A stretch of 40,091 nt of DNA from Bacillota bacterium (lineage in GTDB: Bacteria; Bacillota; Clostridia; Saccharofermentanales; Fastidiosipilaceae): positions 1-40,091 of the forward strand of contig JASGUW010000106.1 of NCBI GenBank assembly GCA_030055235.1. The letters run 5' to 3'. This document shows positions 27,750-36,261 of this stretch, piece after piece. The notes under the pieces were generated by a model. That model searched no databases and had not been told where the DNA came from. It saw only the letters and a list, made by a program, of their open reading frames with translations. Made by a program: the position numbers and the translations under genes. Within the stretch, counting starts at the first letter, position 1; every line of letters starts with the position of its first letter.

Positions 27750-28229
27750 ATGAAACTGCAGGAATCTGCCGAAATGTATCTGGAGAATATTTTCATTCTG
27801 AGCATGGAACAGAACGAGGTCCGCTCGATTGATCTGGCGAATGCCATGAGTTACTCCAAGCCCTCCGTCAGCCGTGCAGTTCACCTGCTGAAAGACGGCG
27901 GTTATCTCGACATGGATCCGGATGGTCTTCTGAAACTGACCCCAAAAGGTGAGGCCTATGCCGTCCGGGTTTATCAGCGCCATCTGGCACTGATGTGCTG
28001 GCTTGAGAGCCTCGGTGTTTCTGAAACCACTGCCTCCCTCGACGCCTGTCGCATGGAACATGTCCTTTCCGACGAAAGCTTCGCGGCAATTCACGACGAT
28101 CTGGAGCGCCGCGGAATCCTGCACCCGGAGGCGAATCCGGAGTCGCTGCGGCAGTGGCACCGCGCCATGATCGCCGGCAGTGATGCGGCCCTGAAGGAAG
28201 AAAGCGACAAGCGCAACAGAAAAGACTGA
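27750..28229 (+). CDS. DtxR/MntR-family metal-dependent regulator
   Basis: A 159-residue regulator with an N-terminal winged helix (ESAEMYLENIFILS, then RSIDLANAMSYSKPSVSRAVHLL) and the DtxR dimer/metal-binding domain. The metal-ligand motif reads DACRMEHVLSDE, with Cys100, Glu103 and His104 in the arrangement of DtxR's Cys102, Glu105, His106, which points to iron rather than the MntR manganese pattern. No SH3-like C-terminal domain is present. I placed the start at 27750, where AGGAGG lies 5 nt upstream; an earlier in-frame ATG lacks this. It is convergent with the cobalamin operon, 9 bp between stops, so its targets are not obvious from position. Confidence 0.9.
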   Translation: MKLQESAEMYLENIFILSMEQNEVRSIDLANAMSYSKPSVSRAVHLLKDGGYLDMDPDGLLKLTPKGEAYAVRVYQRHLALMCWLESLGVSETTASLDACRMEHVLSDESFAAIHDDLERRGILHPEANPESLRQWHRAMIAGSDAALKEESDKRNRKD

Positions 28230-28238
28230 TGCGCAGCC

Positions 28239-28850
28239 CTAGCGCAGAGGGTAATTGCGGCTCTCAAAGTGCCGCTCCGGAATGCCAAAGCGCAGATTAA
28301 TGATCAGAGAGAGGGCAAACGAGTAGCCCGCCAGACGACTGAAAAAGTCGATGAGAAGGGGATTTACGGTGTTACCCGCCTGCTCGGCCCGGTAGAGCAG
28401 GCGCAGTACCTGCTTGGTGTCACAGCGCAGCATGTGAGCGGCAGCGGCTGCCTCATGTCCAATCGTCACAACAAACTGTTTCAGACGCTGACCCAGGATG
28501 CTTTCGGCGGCACAGGTGATCTCATCAAGCCAGGCGATCTCTTCTGCCGACAGCCGACAGGGCGTACGCAGTCCGGCATTTGCATGGTAGCAGAGCTCGG
28601 CCAGGGTCTCGAGATCCGAAGGAGCGGCCTCAAGCCAGCTGGCTGCTGCTGCAGCGACCGGATCCACCTCTTCCCGCAGCTCCGGCACCTCCGCCAGGCA
28701 GCGGCGCAGCAGGGCGGCCAGCCAGCCCAGGCCACTCGCCAGACGGTCGCTTGCGATCTCATAGTCGCAGCGCAGATCGTCTGCCGGCTCCGAGAGAAAG
28801 GGATAGGCCTCCCAGCGGCTGCGATAGGGCTTCGCATACATATTTGTCAT
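28239..28850 (-). CDS. Divergent PduO-type cob(I)alamin adenosyltransferase
   Basis: A 203-residue protein that I assign to the PduO (Cob_adeno_trans) family, which converts cob(I)alamin to adenosylcobalamin. The family pattern is seen in EPADDLRCDYEIASDRLASG (for the DDLRIEAYGTVDELNS segment), the KQFVVTIGHEAAAAAHML stretch (for the FVLPGG..AA..H strand-helix) and VNPLLIDFFSRLAGYSFALS (for VNPEVLRYLNRLSDLLFVLA). The Gly-rich N-terminal ATP-binding loop (TRTGDKG) is missing, so activity is not certain. It is the last gene of the B12 operon and overlaps btuD by ATGA with GGGGAG upstream, which strongly supports a corrinoid role. Confidence 0.68.
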   Translation of the reverse strand: MTNMYAKPYRSRWEAYPFLSEPADDLRCDYEIASDRLASGLGWLAALLRRCLAEVPELREEVDPVAAAAASWLEAAPSDLETLAELCYHANAGLRTPCRLSAEEIAWLDEITCAAESILGQRLKQFVVTIGHEAAAAAHMLRCDTKQVLRLLYRAEQAGNTVNPLLIDFFSRLAGYSFALSLIINLRFGIPERHFESRNYPLR

Positions 28851-29620
28851 CTCTCCCCTCCCCAGTGAGCATAGCGGCGCCGCATAAGATGCACCACATT
28901 GATGCCAAAAGCCTCTTCCAGGTTCCTGTCCGTGGCGGCCCTGGCCCAGCTCCCCATGGCGAGCACACGTCCCTCAGCCAGAATCAGGATGCGGTCGGCG
29001 AAGTCCGCAGCCAGGCCAAGATCGTGGAGGACGCCGCAGATGGCCCGGCCGGGCTCTTTCACCCAGCGGTCGAGGTAAAGCTGCAGTTCCTCCTGATAGC
29101 GCAGATCCAGGTGATTGGTCGGCTCGTCAAGCAGGATGATGCTGGGCTCCTGCGCAAAGGTGCGGGCCAGGAACACGCGCTGCAGCTGGCCGCCCGACAG
29201 CTCCGTGATCGGGCGCCGGGCCAGATCCGTCAAACCGACGGCGGCCAGGCTCCGGGCTACGACCTCGTCCTCCGCCCGACTCTCAGACCCGAAAAGTCCG
29301 CTGCGGTGGGCGTAGCGGCCAAGGCGGACGGTCTCTTCCACGGTAAAGGAGAACCACTGCGCCGAAAGCTGGCCCAGGACGGCAAGGCGGCGGGCACGCT
29401 CGCGGGTCGACAGCCGCTCGAGCGGATCGCCCAGAACCCGCACCTCGCCCCGGGAGGGAATGAGCCCGGAGACGGCACGGATGAGCGTGGTCTTCCCACA
29501 GCCGTTGGCGCCGAGAACGACAAGCTTTTCGCCTTCATATAGCTCAAAGGAGACATCTTCCAGAACGTCGAAATCCCCGTAACCGGCGGCCAGGCTCCGG
29601 ACCGTAAGCAGAGGCCTCAT
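28847..29620 (-). CDS. btuD: Cobalamin ABC transporter ATPase
   Basis: ATP-binding subunit of a FecCD/BtuCD-type importer, 257 residues from MRPLLTVRSLAAGYGDFDVL. It has Walker A GANGCGKTTL, signature LSGGQLQRVFLARTF and Walker B IILLDEPTNHLDL, followed by a D-loop and a switch His in VLHDLGLAADF. I start it at 29620, where ATG overlaps the btuC stop (ATGA). A longer frame extends upstream, but that part lies inside btuC and is composed of Pro/Arg-rich shadow sequence. Cobalamin is assigned as substrate from the riboswitch and the adenosyltransferase, not from the protein itself. Confidence 0.9.
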   Translation of the reverse strand: MRPLLTVRSLAAGYGDFDVLEDVSFELYEGEKLVVLGANGCGKTTLIRAVSGLIPSRGEVRVLGDPLERLSTRERARRLAVLGQLSAQWFSFTVEETVRLGRYAHRSGLFGSESRAEDEVVARSLAAVGLTDLARRPITELSGGQLQRVFLARTFAQEPSIILLDEPTNHLDLRYQEELQLYLDRWVKEPGRAICGVLHDLGLAADFADRILILAEGRVLAMGSWARAATDRNLEEAFGINVVHLMRRRYAHWGGER

Positions 29621-30675
29621 GTGACAGGTCTCCGGCGGCGAAAGTAGATCCAGACGAAAAAGGGCCCCCCGATCAGGGAGGTGATGGCACCGACCGGCAG
29701 CTCGCGCGGGCTGAACAGCGTGCGGCTGAGCAGATCGGCCAGCAGCATCAGCGTGGCGCCGACCAGGGCCGACAGGGGCAGGACACGGCGATGGGCGGGG
29801 CCTGTCAGTCGGCGCACCAGATGGGGCGCGACCAGATCGACAAAGCCAATAATGCCTGCGAAGGCAATCGCGGTGCCCGTCAACAGAGAACAAAGCAAAA
29901 GCAGAACCGGCTTCAGCCGTCGGGGCTCCGCGCCCATGGCGCGGGCCTCCTCCTCTCCGAAGGTCAGGAGATCCAGGCCCGGAGCCTGCGACAGCATGAG
30001 GAGGAAGACCACGGCCAGCAAAATGGCCAGCAGCAGAGCCTCGTCGTAGCGGAAGGCACTGAAACTGCCGAGCTGCCAGAAGACCAGGGCCTCCATCGAC
30101 TCCCGCCGAAGCGTCACCAGTATGGTCAGGACACCGGAGACAAACAGCGATACCACCATACCCATCAGGACGATGGTGTTGTTCGAGAGGCTGCGGTCGA
30201 TGCGGCCGGCAAGTGCCAGGACGAGCAGAACCGTCAGCAGCCCGCCGACAAAACCGGCAAACGGCATTCCTATCATGAAGCCGAGAGCCATGTGCGACAT
30301 CCCTCCGAGCGGAGTCAGCAGCATCAGGCCCGCCCCGAGTGCCGCGCCTGAGGACACGCCGAGCGTATAGGACGAGGCCAGCGGATTGCGCAGCACCGCC
30401 TGCATGACGACACCGCTGACGGACAGGGCCGCCCCGGTCAGAGCTGCCCCGAGCGCCCGCGGCAGGCGCAGCGATAGCAGGATGGAGCGCTCCATGGCGA
30501 GCGGATCCTCTGCCGGCGGGCTGTGCCCGAGCAGGGCGTCCAGCAGGATGCGGACACTGTCGGCGGGATCAATCGCGACCGAGCCGATCGCCAGAGCCAG
30601 CACGGCTGCCAGCAGACAAAGTCCGATGGCAGCGGCTAGCAGCAGTGGAAAGGCGGACGGGCGCGGTCGGGTCAA
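29617..30675 (-). CDS. btuC: Cobalamin ABC transporter permease
   Basis: FecCD/BtuC-family permease with about ten membrane helices, 352 residues. Family hallmarks are RLPRALGAALTGAALSVSG, GVVMQAVLRNPLASSYTLGV, GFVDLVAPHLVRRLTGPAHR and ELPVGAITSLIGGPFFVWI. The first codon is a TTG that overlaps the btuF stop (TTGA), so translation is probably coupled; the local ribosome site is weak. Downstream it overlaps btuD. Siderophore permeases look the same, so the B12 assignment depends on the riboswitch upstream. Confidence 0.9.
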   Translation of the reverse strand: MTRPRPSAFPLLLAAAIGLCLLAAVLALAIGSVAIDPADSVRILLDALLGHSPPAEDPLAMERSILLSLRLPRALGAALTGAALSVSGVVMQAVLRNPLASSYTLGVSSGAALGAGLMLLTPLGGMSHMALGFMIGMPFAGFVGGLLTVLLVLALAGRIDRSLSNNTIVLMGMVVSLFVSGVLTILVTLRRESMEALVFWQLGSFSAFRYDEALLLAILLAVVFLLMLSQAPGLDLLTFGEEEARAMGAEPRRLKPVLLLLCSLLTGTAIAFAGIIGFVDLVAPHLVRRLTGPAHRRVLPLSALVGATLMLLADLLSRTLFSPRELPVGAITSLIGGPFFVWIYFRRRRPVT

Positions 30676-31748
30676 GGCAGATCCAGGCCAAACTCAGCAG
30701 CGAGCGGTCCGAAGACCTCCGGCGCAATCACTTCGCCCATGGCCAGCATGCCTTCGATGATATGCGTGTTGGCCAGTGAGGTGGCGTTGTTGTCGATAAA
30801 GGCAACCTGCTTCTTCTTAACGGCCGTCACCTGCTCCCAGCCTTCGCGCTTCAGGATGTCGCCAACCGGGTCGGGCTCATAGGTGACGTTGGTGAAGATC
30901 ACATCCGGGTTCAGGGCAACGGCGGCCTCTTCGGTCACCGGCACCCAGGAGGTCTCGTCAGCCAGAACATTCTCGGCTCCGATCGTCGTGATCATCTGAT
31001 CGAGATAGCTGCCCGCACCGGTGCTGTAGATGTAGGGTGCCGAAGCGATTTCAAAGAGCACACGCGGTTTGCTCTTCAGCGTCTGACCCAGCTCAGTGAT
31101 GCGCTCCAGGCGCTCATCGAAGACTTCCAGCAGTTCTTCGCCTTCTTTTACACGGTCAACGGCTGCGGCGATGAAGCGGACGTCTTCGCGTATACCATCA
31201 AAGTCGGTCGGGGTCGGCAGGTAAAGAACACAGATTCCGGCATCCTTCAGTGGCTGCATGGGGTCAGTGTCGCCGCCCATGAAGCTCATGTCAGAGGCGA
31301 TGATGACATCGGGCTTGAGTGCCAGCAGCTGCTCAAGATCAATGTTCATCATGTCGATTCTGGGGATATCCGCGGGCGCGGGGAGATCGTTGACGTCAAG
31401 CGAGACGGCGACCAGCCGGTCGTGGCTGTTAAGGTCGTCCAGGATCTGCGTATAGGTGGGCCCCAGACTGGCGATGGTCTTCACCTCTGCGGGAATCTGC
31501 ACCGCGTTGCCGGCGCGATCGACCTCCGGCTTGGCCGGCTGGGCTTGGGTCTCAGGTGCCTGGGTCGTGGTCGGGGCGGCCGTCGTAGTCGGGGCAGCTG
31601 TCGTGGTCGGGGCAGCTGTCGTGGTCGGAGCAGCCGTCGTCGTGGTCGGGGTCGTGCTGCAGGCCGCGAGCCAGACCAGCGTCAAGAGCGCTGTCAACAG
31701 CGTGGACAGTCGGCGCTGCCAGATGTGTTTGCCAATGTTTTGTTTCAT
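30672..31748 (-). CDS. btuF: Cobalamin-binding lipoprotein
   Basis: Surface-anchored substrate-binding protein (periplasmic-binding-protein class III, BtuF/FhuD-like), 358 residues. The signal peptide ends in lipobox LAAC, followed by a tether made of four TTTAAP repeats. The ligand domain begins around PAEVKTIASLGPTYTQIL and includes LKPDVIIASDMSF and LNPDVIFTNVTY, typical of the fold. The start at 31748 is chosen because GGAGG lies 8 nt upstream and the signal peptide begins here; an upstream extension would run through the riboswitch terminator. It is the first gene of the operon controlled by the riboswitch. Confidence 0.9.
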   Translation of the reverse strand: MKQNIGKHIWQRRLSTLLTALLTLVWLAACSTTPTTTTAAPTTTAAPTTTAAPTTTAAPTTTQAPETQAQPAKPEVDRAGNAVQIPAEVKTIASLGPTYTQILDDLNSHDRLVAVSLDVNDLPAPADIPRIDMMNIDLEQLLALKPDVIIASDMSFMGGDTDPMQPLKDAGICVLYLPTPTDFDGIREDVRFIAAAVDRVKEGEELLEVFDERLERITELGQTLKSKPRVLFEIASAPYIYSTGAGSYLDQMITTIGAENVLADETSWVPVTEEAAVALNPDVIFTNVTYEPDPVGDILKREGWEQVTAVKKKQVAFIDNNATSLANTHIIEGMLAMGEVIAPEVFGPLAAEFGLDLP

Positions 31749-31798
31749 GATGCTTCCTCCAAGCATGCTCTTTTGCCAAAGTCCCGGCGCCACAAAAC

Positions 31799-31823
31799 AA
31801 AAAAAGAACACCCTGCGGTGTTC
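31799..31823 (-). terminator. Riboswitch-controlled attenuator terminator
   Basis: On the minus strand, a 7-bp stem GAACACC / GGTGTTC (31817-31823 with 31806-31812) and a 4-nt loop are followed by seven T. It lies between the B12 riboswitch and btuF, where it would stop transcription when cobalamin is bound. Confidence 0.85.
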
Positions 31824-31884
31824 CCGTGCCGAATACATCCTGTTCGGATCACGCGCGTCTTGCCCGCCGAAAGACGTTTGGCCA

Positions 31885-32066
31885 GACATCGGCAGGTCTC
31901 CTGGCTCACATGATGAGGATCGTCCGGCCTTCCCAGACAGCTTATGTCCAGTGGCATCATCGGGATCCAGCATGCTCACAGTAGCGGGGGCTGCCGCGGA
32001 TTTGCACCGCGTTCCCTATTCTATGTCACAGGCGTTTGAAGGCCCGTGCCATCACCGAAGTCTCGA
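31885..32066 (-). promoter_or_regulatory. Cobalamin (B12) riboswitch
   Basis: Read on the minus strand, the conserved blocks occur in order. GGTGCAAATCC, GCAGCCCCCGCTACTGTGA (within 31975-32015) and ATGCCACTGG (31949-31958) are followed by the B12 box AGCCAGGAGACCTGCC (31891-31906). The outer boundaries are estimated. The attenuator about 60 nt further on and the btuFCD genes after it complete a transcriptional off-switch. Confidence 0.96.
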
Positions 32067-32129
32067 TTCAATTGTACCTGCCGATTTGCAGCCGGCAGGC
32101 TCTCCTAACAGTATGCAAGCCGGGCCCGG

Positions 32130-32439
32130 CTGTCAAGCATAATCCCGCACGAAAGATACACGCTGAAACGTAAGACGCGGGTGCCAAATGGCGCTGATCG
32201 GCGAGGACAACCGGCACGAACTGCTGCGTTCCGAGGAGGACGCTGAAGGCCCATCTGAAACTGGAGCGGAGGGATACTTCAAAGCGAACAATGATACCGG
32301 TGTTCGGGTCAGTGCTATGACGAAAAATCGCGTGCTGCCAGGAAAAACTGACACCACTTGAAACGTTGACACATCGAGGAGCCTGGAGGAACTGGAATCT
32401 TCAGCCGCCACTCTGGGCAAAACCTTCTCTATAGGATTC
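32130..32439. other. Intergenic, unexplained
   Basis: I see no supported gene. A 57-codon plus-strand frame (ATG near 32187) has no match or ribosome site. The phrase TGCCAGGAAAAACTGACACC (near 32336) has a close relative, TGCCAGGAAAAAGCGGACAC, near 32845, so these may be remnants of one mobile element on either side of repeat array B2. Confidence 0.4.
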
Positions 32440-32680
32440 ATTTTCCTGCCCCGATTTCGGGGCACCGGCGCAATTTTTCCACCCTTGGCTAGAAATCGGG
32501 GTTTGTGCCCGATTTCGGGGCACAATCGCAATTTTTGGCCACCCCTGGACAATTTTTTCGTTCCTGCCCTGATTTCGGGGCACCAGCGCATTTTTTGGCC
32601 ATCTGTGGACAATTTTTTCGTTCCTGCCCCGGTTCCAGGGCACCAGCGCAATTTTTGTCCACCCCTGGACAAGTTTTTTG
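32440..32680. repeat. Mosaic palindromic repeat array (family B, second copy)
   Basis: Four modules of the family at 9847-10558, in the same orientation, including GCCCCGATTTCGGGGC-type stems, the GGCACCAGCGCAATTTTT box and short stems followed by T-tracts. The module order differs from that of the first array. Confidence 0.9.
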
Positions 32681-33305
32681 ACATTATCCCATGCAAGGAA
32701 GGGAACTAGAAAATCAGCTGTGCTGAGAGCAAGGGAGGATAGCTCAAGGCGAGCTATTGTGATCGTTTAATGACACAGGTTCAAACTGTAATCCATCATC
32801 CTGGCGTAATTCGAACAGATTACGATCAAAAAACTCGAGTTCTGCCAGGAAAAAGCGGACACAACACCAATTGCTAACCCTTTGGACTTCGATAAAACGT
32901 TCAATGCGGCATAATTCGCCTTTCATATCTCATCATTATAAGGTCTTAATAACCGACATTATCCGCGAATAAATAATTCGCTTTCCATTAATTATTCGAA
33001 AACATCTTCACATTAAGAGAAATCTAATAGTCAAAACTGCAAATTTTCCGAATACTCATCCGTTAGTGATAAGTATCAAAGCATTACCATAGGGGTACAG
33101 CTTGAACAGACCTGTTGACAACCTGATCTTATAGACGGTTGGCGAAGGAATAACCGTCCGAATATGAACCGCTTCCACATCAATCAAGCCGTTTCGACGT
33201 CTGTTAGCTCGAAAAACATCTGAAGCAAAAGAACCGTTGCCTGCCAGGCTTCTCTCCCCCGTCAGTCATCTGCCAGTCATCCGCCCGGTACGCTTTCCCC
33301 TGCCC
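32681..33305. other. AT-rich intergenic region
   Basis: No gene is apparent. Bases 32930-33100 are strongly AT-rich against GC-rich neighbours. A possible stem GACGGTT / AACCGTC (33133-33139 with 33151-33157) is the only clear structure; it lacks a T-tract. This is the 3' side of the murL-murD operon. Confidence 0.5.
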
Positions 33306-34685
33306 CTAGGGTCCTGATGTGGACGCCCGCTCGCCATAGCGGGCGACGAGCTCACGAAATTCGTCGCCGCGCTCCTCAAAGCTGCGCCAGCGGTGATAGG
33401 ACGAAGCGGCCGGCGAAAGCAGACAGGCCCTCCCGGCTGCCGTGCGCGAAAAAGCCACGGCGACTGCCTCCTCCAGGGTCTCGACCAGAATGCTGCGGCC
33501 GGGAGACTGGGTGTCGAGCTTCGCATGAATGGCGCGCCCCGTATCCGGCAGGCAGATGATGTTGGCGATATCGCTCGCCAGCAGGCGGTCCACGAAGTCC
33601 GTCAGATCCAGACCGCGGTCCATGCCGCCGACAATGAGGGTATCCACATTGCCAAGCGTCTGGATGGCCAGCTCCGTGGCTGCCGGGATCGTGGCGATGG
33701 AATCGTTGTAGAAGTGGATGCCGGACCAGATGCCGAGCGGCTCGCAGCGATGGGGAATTGTCTCGAAGCCGCGAATGGCACGGCGAATCGCTGCGTCATC
33801 GGCACCGGCGGCAGTGGCAAGACAAGCCGCCAGCGCCATGTCGAGGGCGTGGTGAGGCCCCTTGAGGGCGTCATGGAGGCCCAGGTAGGGGGCGCCGTCG
33901 GCTGCGGTCAGATCACGGACGCGGCCGCGGACAAGCAGGGTAGAACGGCAGACCAGGTCCCGGTCCGCGCCGTTGCGGGCAAAGAGCCCTTCGGTGTTCT
34001 GGAAACGCAGTATGTTGAGCTTCGCATCCCGGTATTCGTCATAGGAACGATAGTGGTCGAGATGTTCCGGGTAGAAGTTGGTGATCGCGGCGAGCTGCGG
34101 TGAACCCCAGGCAAATTGCAATTGATGCGAAGAGAGCTCGACGACCGGAACAACTTCCGGGCCCAGGGTCTCCCAGGAGTCCAGGACGGGGACGCCGATG
34201 TTCCCGATCAGGGGGGCGGTGATGCCGGCCTCATGCAGCATGGCGGCGGTCAGGGTGGCGGTTGTGGTCTTGCCCTTCGTCCCGGTGATGCCGATCAGGA
34301 GACGGCAGGGGTGAAAGCGCAGCAGCAGGTCGATCTGTCCGCCGATGACGGCCCGGGGCCAGGTGCCAAGGCGCCCCTCCCCCAGCCACTGATCCGTGTA
34401 GTCACGAAGGCTGATGCCGGGCGACTTGAAGACATAGTCGGCGGCGTGAATCGCGTCAAGGTAGTCCGTGCCTGAGACAAGCCGTGCCTCCGGATCAAGC
34501 GCGGCCACGGCGGCCGGGTCCAGCGGACTGCGGTCGGCAACCGTGACGCTCTGCGGCTGCAGCTGACTGCGGTAGCGGGCGATAAAGCGGAGGGTCGAGC
34601 GGCCTTCGCGTCCGAAGCCGAGCAGCAGCAGGTGGCGGTGGCCGATGGCGTGAACAAGGGCCTGGGACAGGGGCAGAGCAGTCAT
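33306..34685 (-). CDS. murD: MurD-type ligase, probably MurD2 (UDP-MurNAc-L-Ala--L-Glu ligase)
   Basis: Mur ligase of 459 residues that adds glutamate to UDP-MurNAc-L-Ala in the cytoplasm. It shows the ATP loop GITGTKGKTTT (132-142), the EHLDHYRS segment, the likely carbamylated Lys222 in AKLNILRF and HRCEPLG (312-318). The canonical MurD motif NDSKATN reads NDSIATIP here (327-334), losing the conserved Lys. Such a change is a feature of MurD2 enzymes that take L-Glu. Coupling to MurL (ATGA overlap, MurL first) supports this reading: L-Glu is added here and then epimerised. Ordinary D-Glu-adding MurD is the alternative. Confidence 0.85.
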   Translation of the reverse strand: MTALPLSQALVHAIGHRHLLLLGFGREGRSTLRFIARYRSQLQPQSVTVADRSPLDPAAVAALDPEARLVSGTDYLDAIHAADYVFKSPGISLRDYTDQWLGEGRLGTWPRAVIGGQIDLLLRFHPCRLLIGITGTKGKTTTATLTAAMLHEAGITAPLIGNIGVPVLDSWETLGPEVVPVVELSSHQLQFAWGSPQLAAITNFYPEHLDHYRSYDEYRDAKLNILRFQNTEGLFARNGADRDLVCRSTLLVRGRVRDLTAADGAPYLGLHDALKGPHHALDMALAACLATAAGADDAAIRRAIRGFETIPHRCEPLGIWSGIHFYNDSIATIPAATELAIQTLGNVDTLIVGGMDRGLDLTDFVDRLLASDIANIICLPDTGRAIHAKLDTQSPGRSILVETLEEAVAVAFSRTAAGRACLLSPAASSYHRWRSFEERGDEFRELVARYGERASTSGP

Positions 34686-36127
34686 GGCAACAAGGCCTCC
34701 GAGTCCGGGAAGGCAGCGGCTCCGTCAGCCAGGAAATTCGCGATGGCAGGGCGGAATGCGGCTGGAATGTGATCTTCCGTTGCCTGCAGGCGGAAAGGAT
34801 GCAAAGAGGCGGAAGAGGACGGCAGACTGCCGGCTGTTCTGGCTCTGAGCCAGCGGCGGATCAGGGCCGGCGGTCGGGCTTCCGGCTCCAGCCAGCCATA
34901 TTTTTTGGCGGCCAGTTCCAGGGCGTAATTGACCTCTGCGACCGTGCCCACACACTCCCAGGGCTTGGTGTCCTTGAGCCCCACCAGGCCGTCAAAGGCA
35001 TCCTGGAGTTCCTGCCGCTCCAGGATGTCGGGGGCGATAAGAGCTTTGACCTGTTCAGGGCCGAGGAAGGGCAGCAGGATGAGGGCGACAAAGAGACACT
35101 TGCCGCAGTTGCCGCACCAGCGATTCGCGCGGCCGCCGAGATTGCAGGAGAGAAAGACATCGTGGTACTGGGGATGGCGGCCAAATTCTCTGGCGATGGC
35201 GAGCTCTGAAAAGGGCCGCAGCAGGCTGAAATACTCGATCGGCCAGGGGTAGGAGCGCGCCTGGTGTTCACGATAGAGTGATTCGAAGGCGTAGGACTTG
35301 GACCACTGGTGGTTGACCTGGCTGCCGGCCACCGTGGCGTCTGAGGCGGAGGCCTCGTTCGAGAGCGCCACGTAAGCGCAGCCGTGGAGGAGGGCGGCGA
35401 GTTCGGCGATGAAGGCGACCAGGGCCGAAAAGGGCGTATGGCCGTTCAGGAAGCCGCGGCGGTTCAGGTCGATCAGGGCCGGGTCAAAATGGCGGCGGAC
35501 CAGGATCCGGTCCTCCGGCGGGATGCCGGCGCGCTCCATGGTCGCGAGGGCGGCCTGGGTCGCGTTGATCGCGAAGGCCAGGCGGCGCCGTGGCAGCAGG
35601 GCGAGGCGCTCCAGCGTGACGGCCGAATCCTTCCCCCCTCCCACCGGCACCAGCACGCGGTCGAAAGCGAGCCCTGAGGGGATGGCGGGGGGCGGTTCGG
35701 GCTTCGCATCAAGCTTCGCATCAAATAGATTGCTGAAGCGAAGCGGCGGCTCTTCCGGCGTGATCCCGTTGCGGTAGAAGAACTCGCCAAGGCCATGGCG
35801 ATAGACCTGATACCACCAGGCAGCCTCGTCGCTGGAGAGCTGCCAGCCCTCCAGCTGCACTTCAGGCGGACAGCAGCACTTCCAGTAGGAAATCATCTCT
35901 ATCAGGGCGAGATCACGGGCCAGACGTTCGATCCATTCAGGCGGCAGCCCGGCGGCCTGAGATGTCGCCGACAGCGGGAAGGAAAGCCGGGGAGCGAAGC
36001 TCGCCAGGCCCGGGATTTCAAAGTCAAAGTGAATGAGAAGCTCCGTCGCCGTCAACTGCCACCTGGGTCTGTGCACAAGAAAAATCGGGTAGCGGGTCCG
36101 AAGCTGTTGATAATTCATCTCCTGCAT
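34682..36127 (-). CDS. murL: UDP-MurNAc-L-Ala-L-Glu epimerase
   Basis: The 481-residue protein matches MurL, described in Xanthomonas oryzae, which uses ATP to convert the terminal L-Glu of UDP-MurNAc-L-Ala-L-Glu to D-Glu. A PP-loop-like nucleotide site is seen in VPVGGGKDSAVTLE (Gly163-Ser168). Further family features are SNEASASDAT, NHQWSKSYAFE, IEYFSLLRPFSELAIA and a Cys cluster CGNCGKC (338-344). The start at 36127 has AGGAG 6 nt upstream; the next Met (residue 4) would be too close to its own site. It is the first gene of a two-gene operon with murD and divergent from a MerR-like gene. Confidence 0.88.
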   Translation of the reverse strand: MQEMNYQQLRTRYPIFLVHRPRWQLTATELLIHFDFEIPGLASFAPRLSFPLSATSQAAGLPPEWIERLARDLALIEMISYWKCCCPPEVQLEGWQLSSDEAAWWYQVYRHGLGEFFYRNGITPEEPPLRFSNLFDAKLDAKPEPPPAIPSGLAFDRVLVPVGGGKDSAVTLERLALLPRRRLAFAINATQAALATMERAGIPPEDRILVRRHFDPALIDLNRRGFLNGHTPFSALVAFIAELAALLHGCAYVALSNEASASDATVAGSQVNHQWSKSYAFESLYREHQARSYPWPIEYFSLLRPFSELAIAREFGRHPQYHDVFLSCNLGGRANRWCGNCGKCLFVALILLPFLGPEQVKALIAPDILERQELQDAFDGLVGLKDTKPWECVGTVAEVNYALELAAKKYGWLEPEARPPALIRRWLRARTAGSLPSSSASLHPFRLQATEDHIPAAFRPAIANFLADGAAAFPDSEALLP

Positions 36128-36158
36128 CAGCTGCTCCTGCCTGAGTGTCGCGCGATCA

Positions 36159-36167
36159 TGCTATAAT
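36159..36167 (+). promoter_or_regulatory. Extended -10 for the MerR-like gene
   Basis: TGCTATAAT at 36159-36167 is a perfect extended -10 for plus-strand transcription, about 95 bp before the MerR-like start. No good -35 is visible, as is usual for extended -10 promoters. Confidence 0.55.
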
Positions 36168-36221
36168 GCAGTCGCCGCCGCGGCGTATCCTGAAAATCGG
36201 GACAGCCGGCGTCCGGCGCTT

Positions 36222-36230
36222 ATTATAGCA
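36222..36230 (-). promoter_or_regulatory. Extended -10 for murL-murD
   Basis: On the minus strand TGCTATAAT occurs again (complement of 36222-36230), about 95 bp before murL. The two promoters face each other across about 55 bp, so their transcripts would overlap at the 5' ends. Confidence 0.55.
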
Positions 36231-36261
36231 TCGTAGCCTGAAGTGGAGGCAGTTTCACGGC

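Noticed and set aside
29621-29893. N-terminal extension of btuD upstream of 29620
   Set aside because: It lies within btuC in another frame and is Arg/Pro-rich without domain resemblance; the ATGA overlap with GxxGxGKT-type ATPase sequence directly after it fits the start at 29620.
31749-31979. Longer btuF start at 31979
   Set aside because: It would translate the attenuator and the riboswitch; GGAGG and the signal peptide fit 31748.
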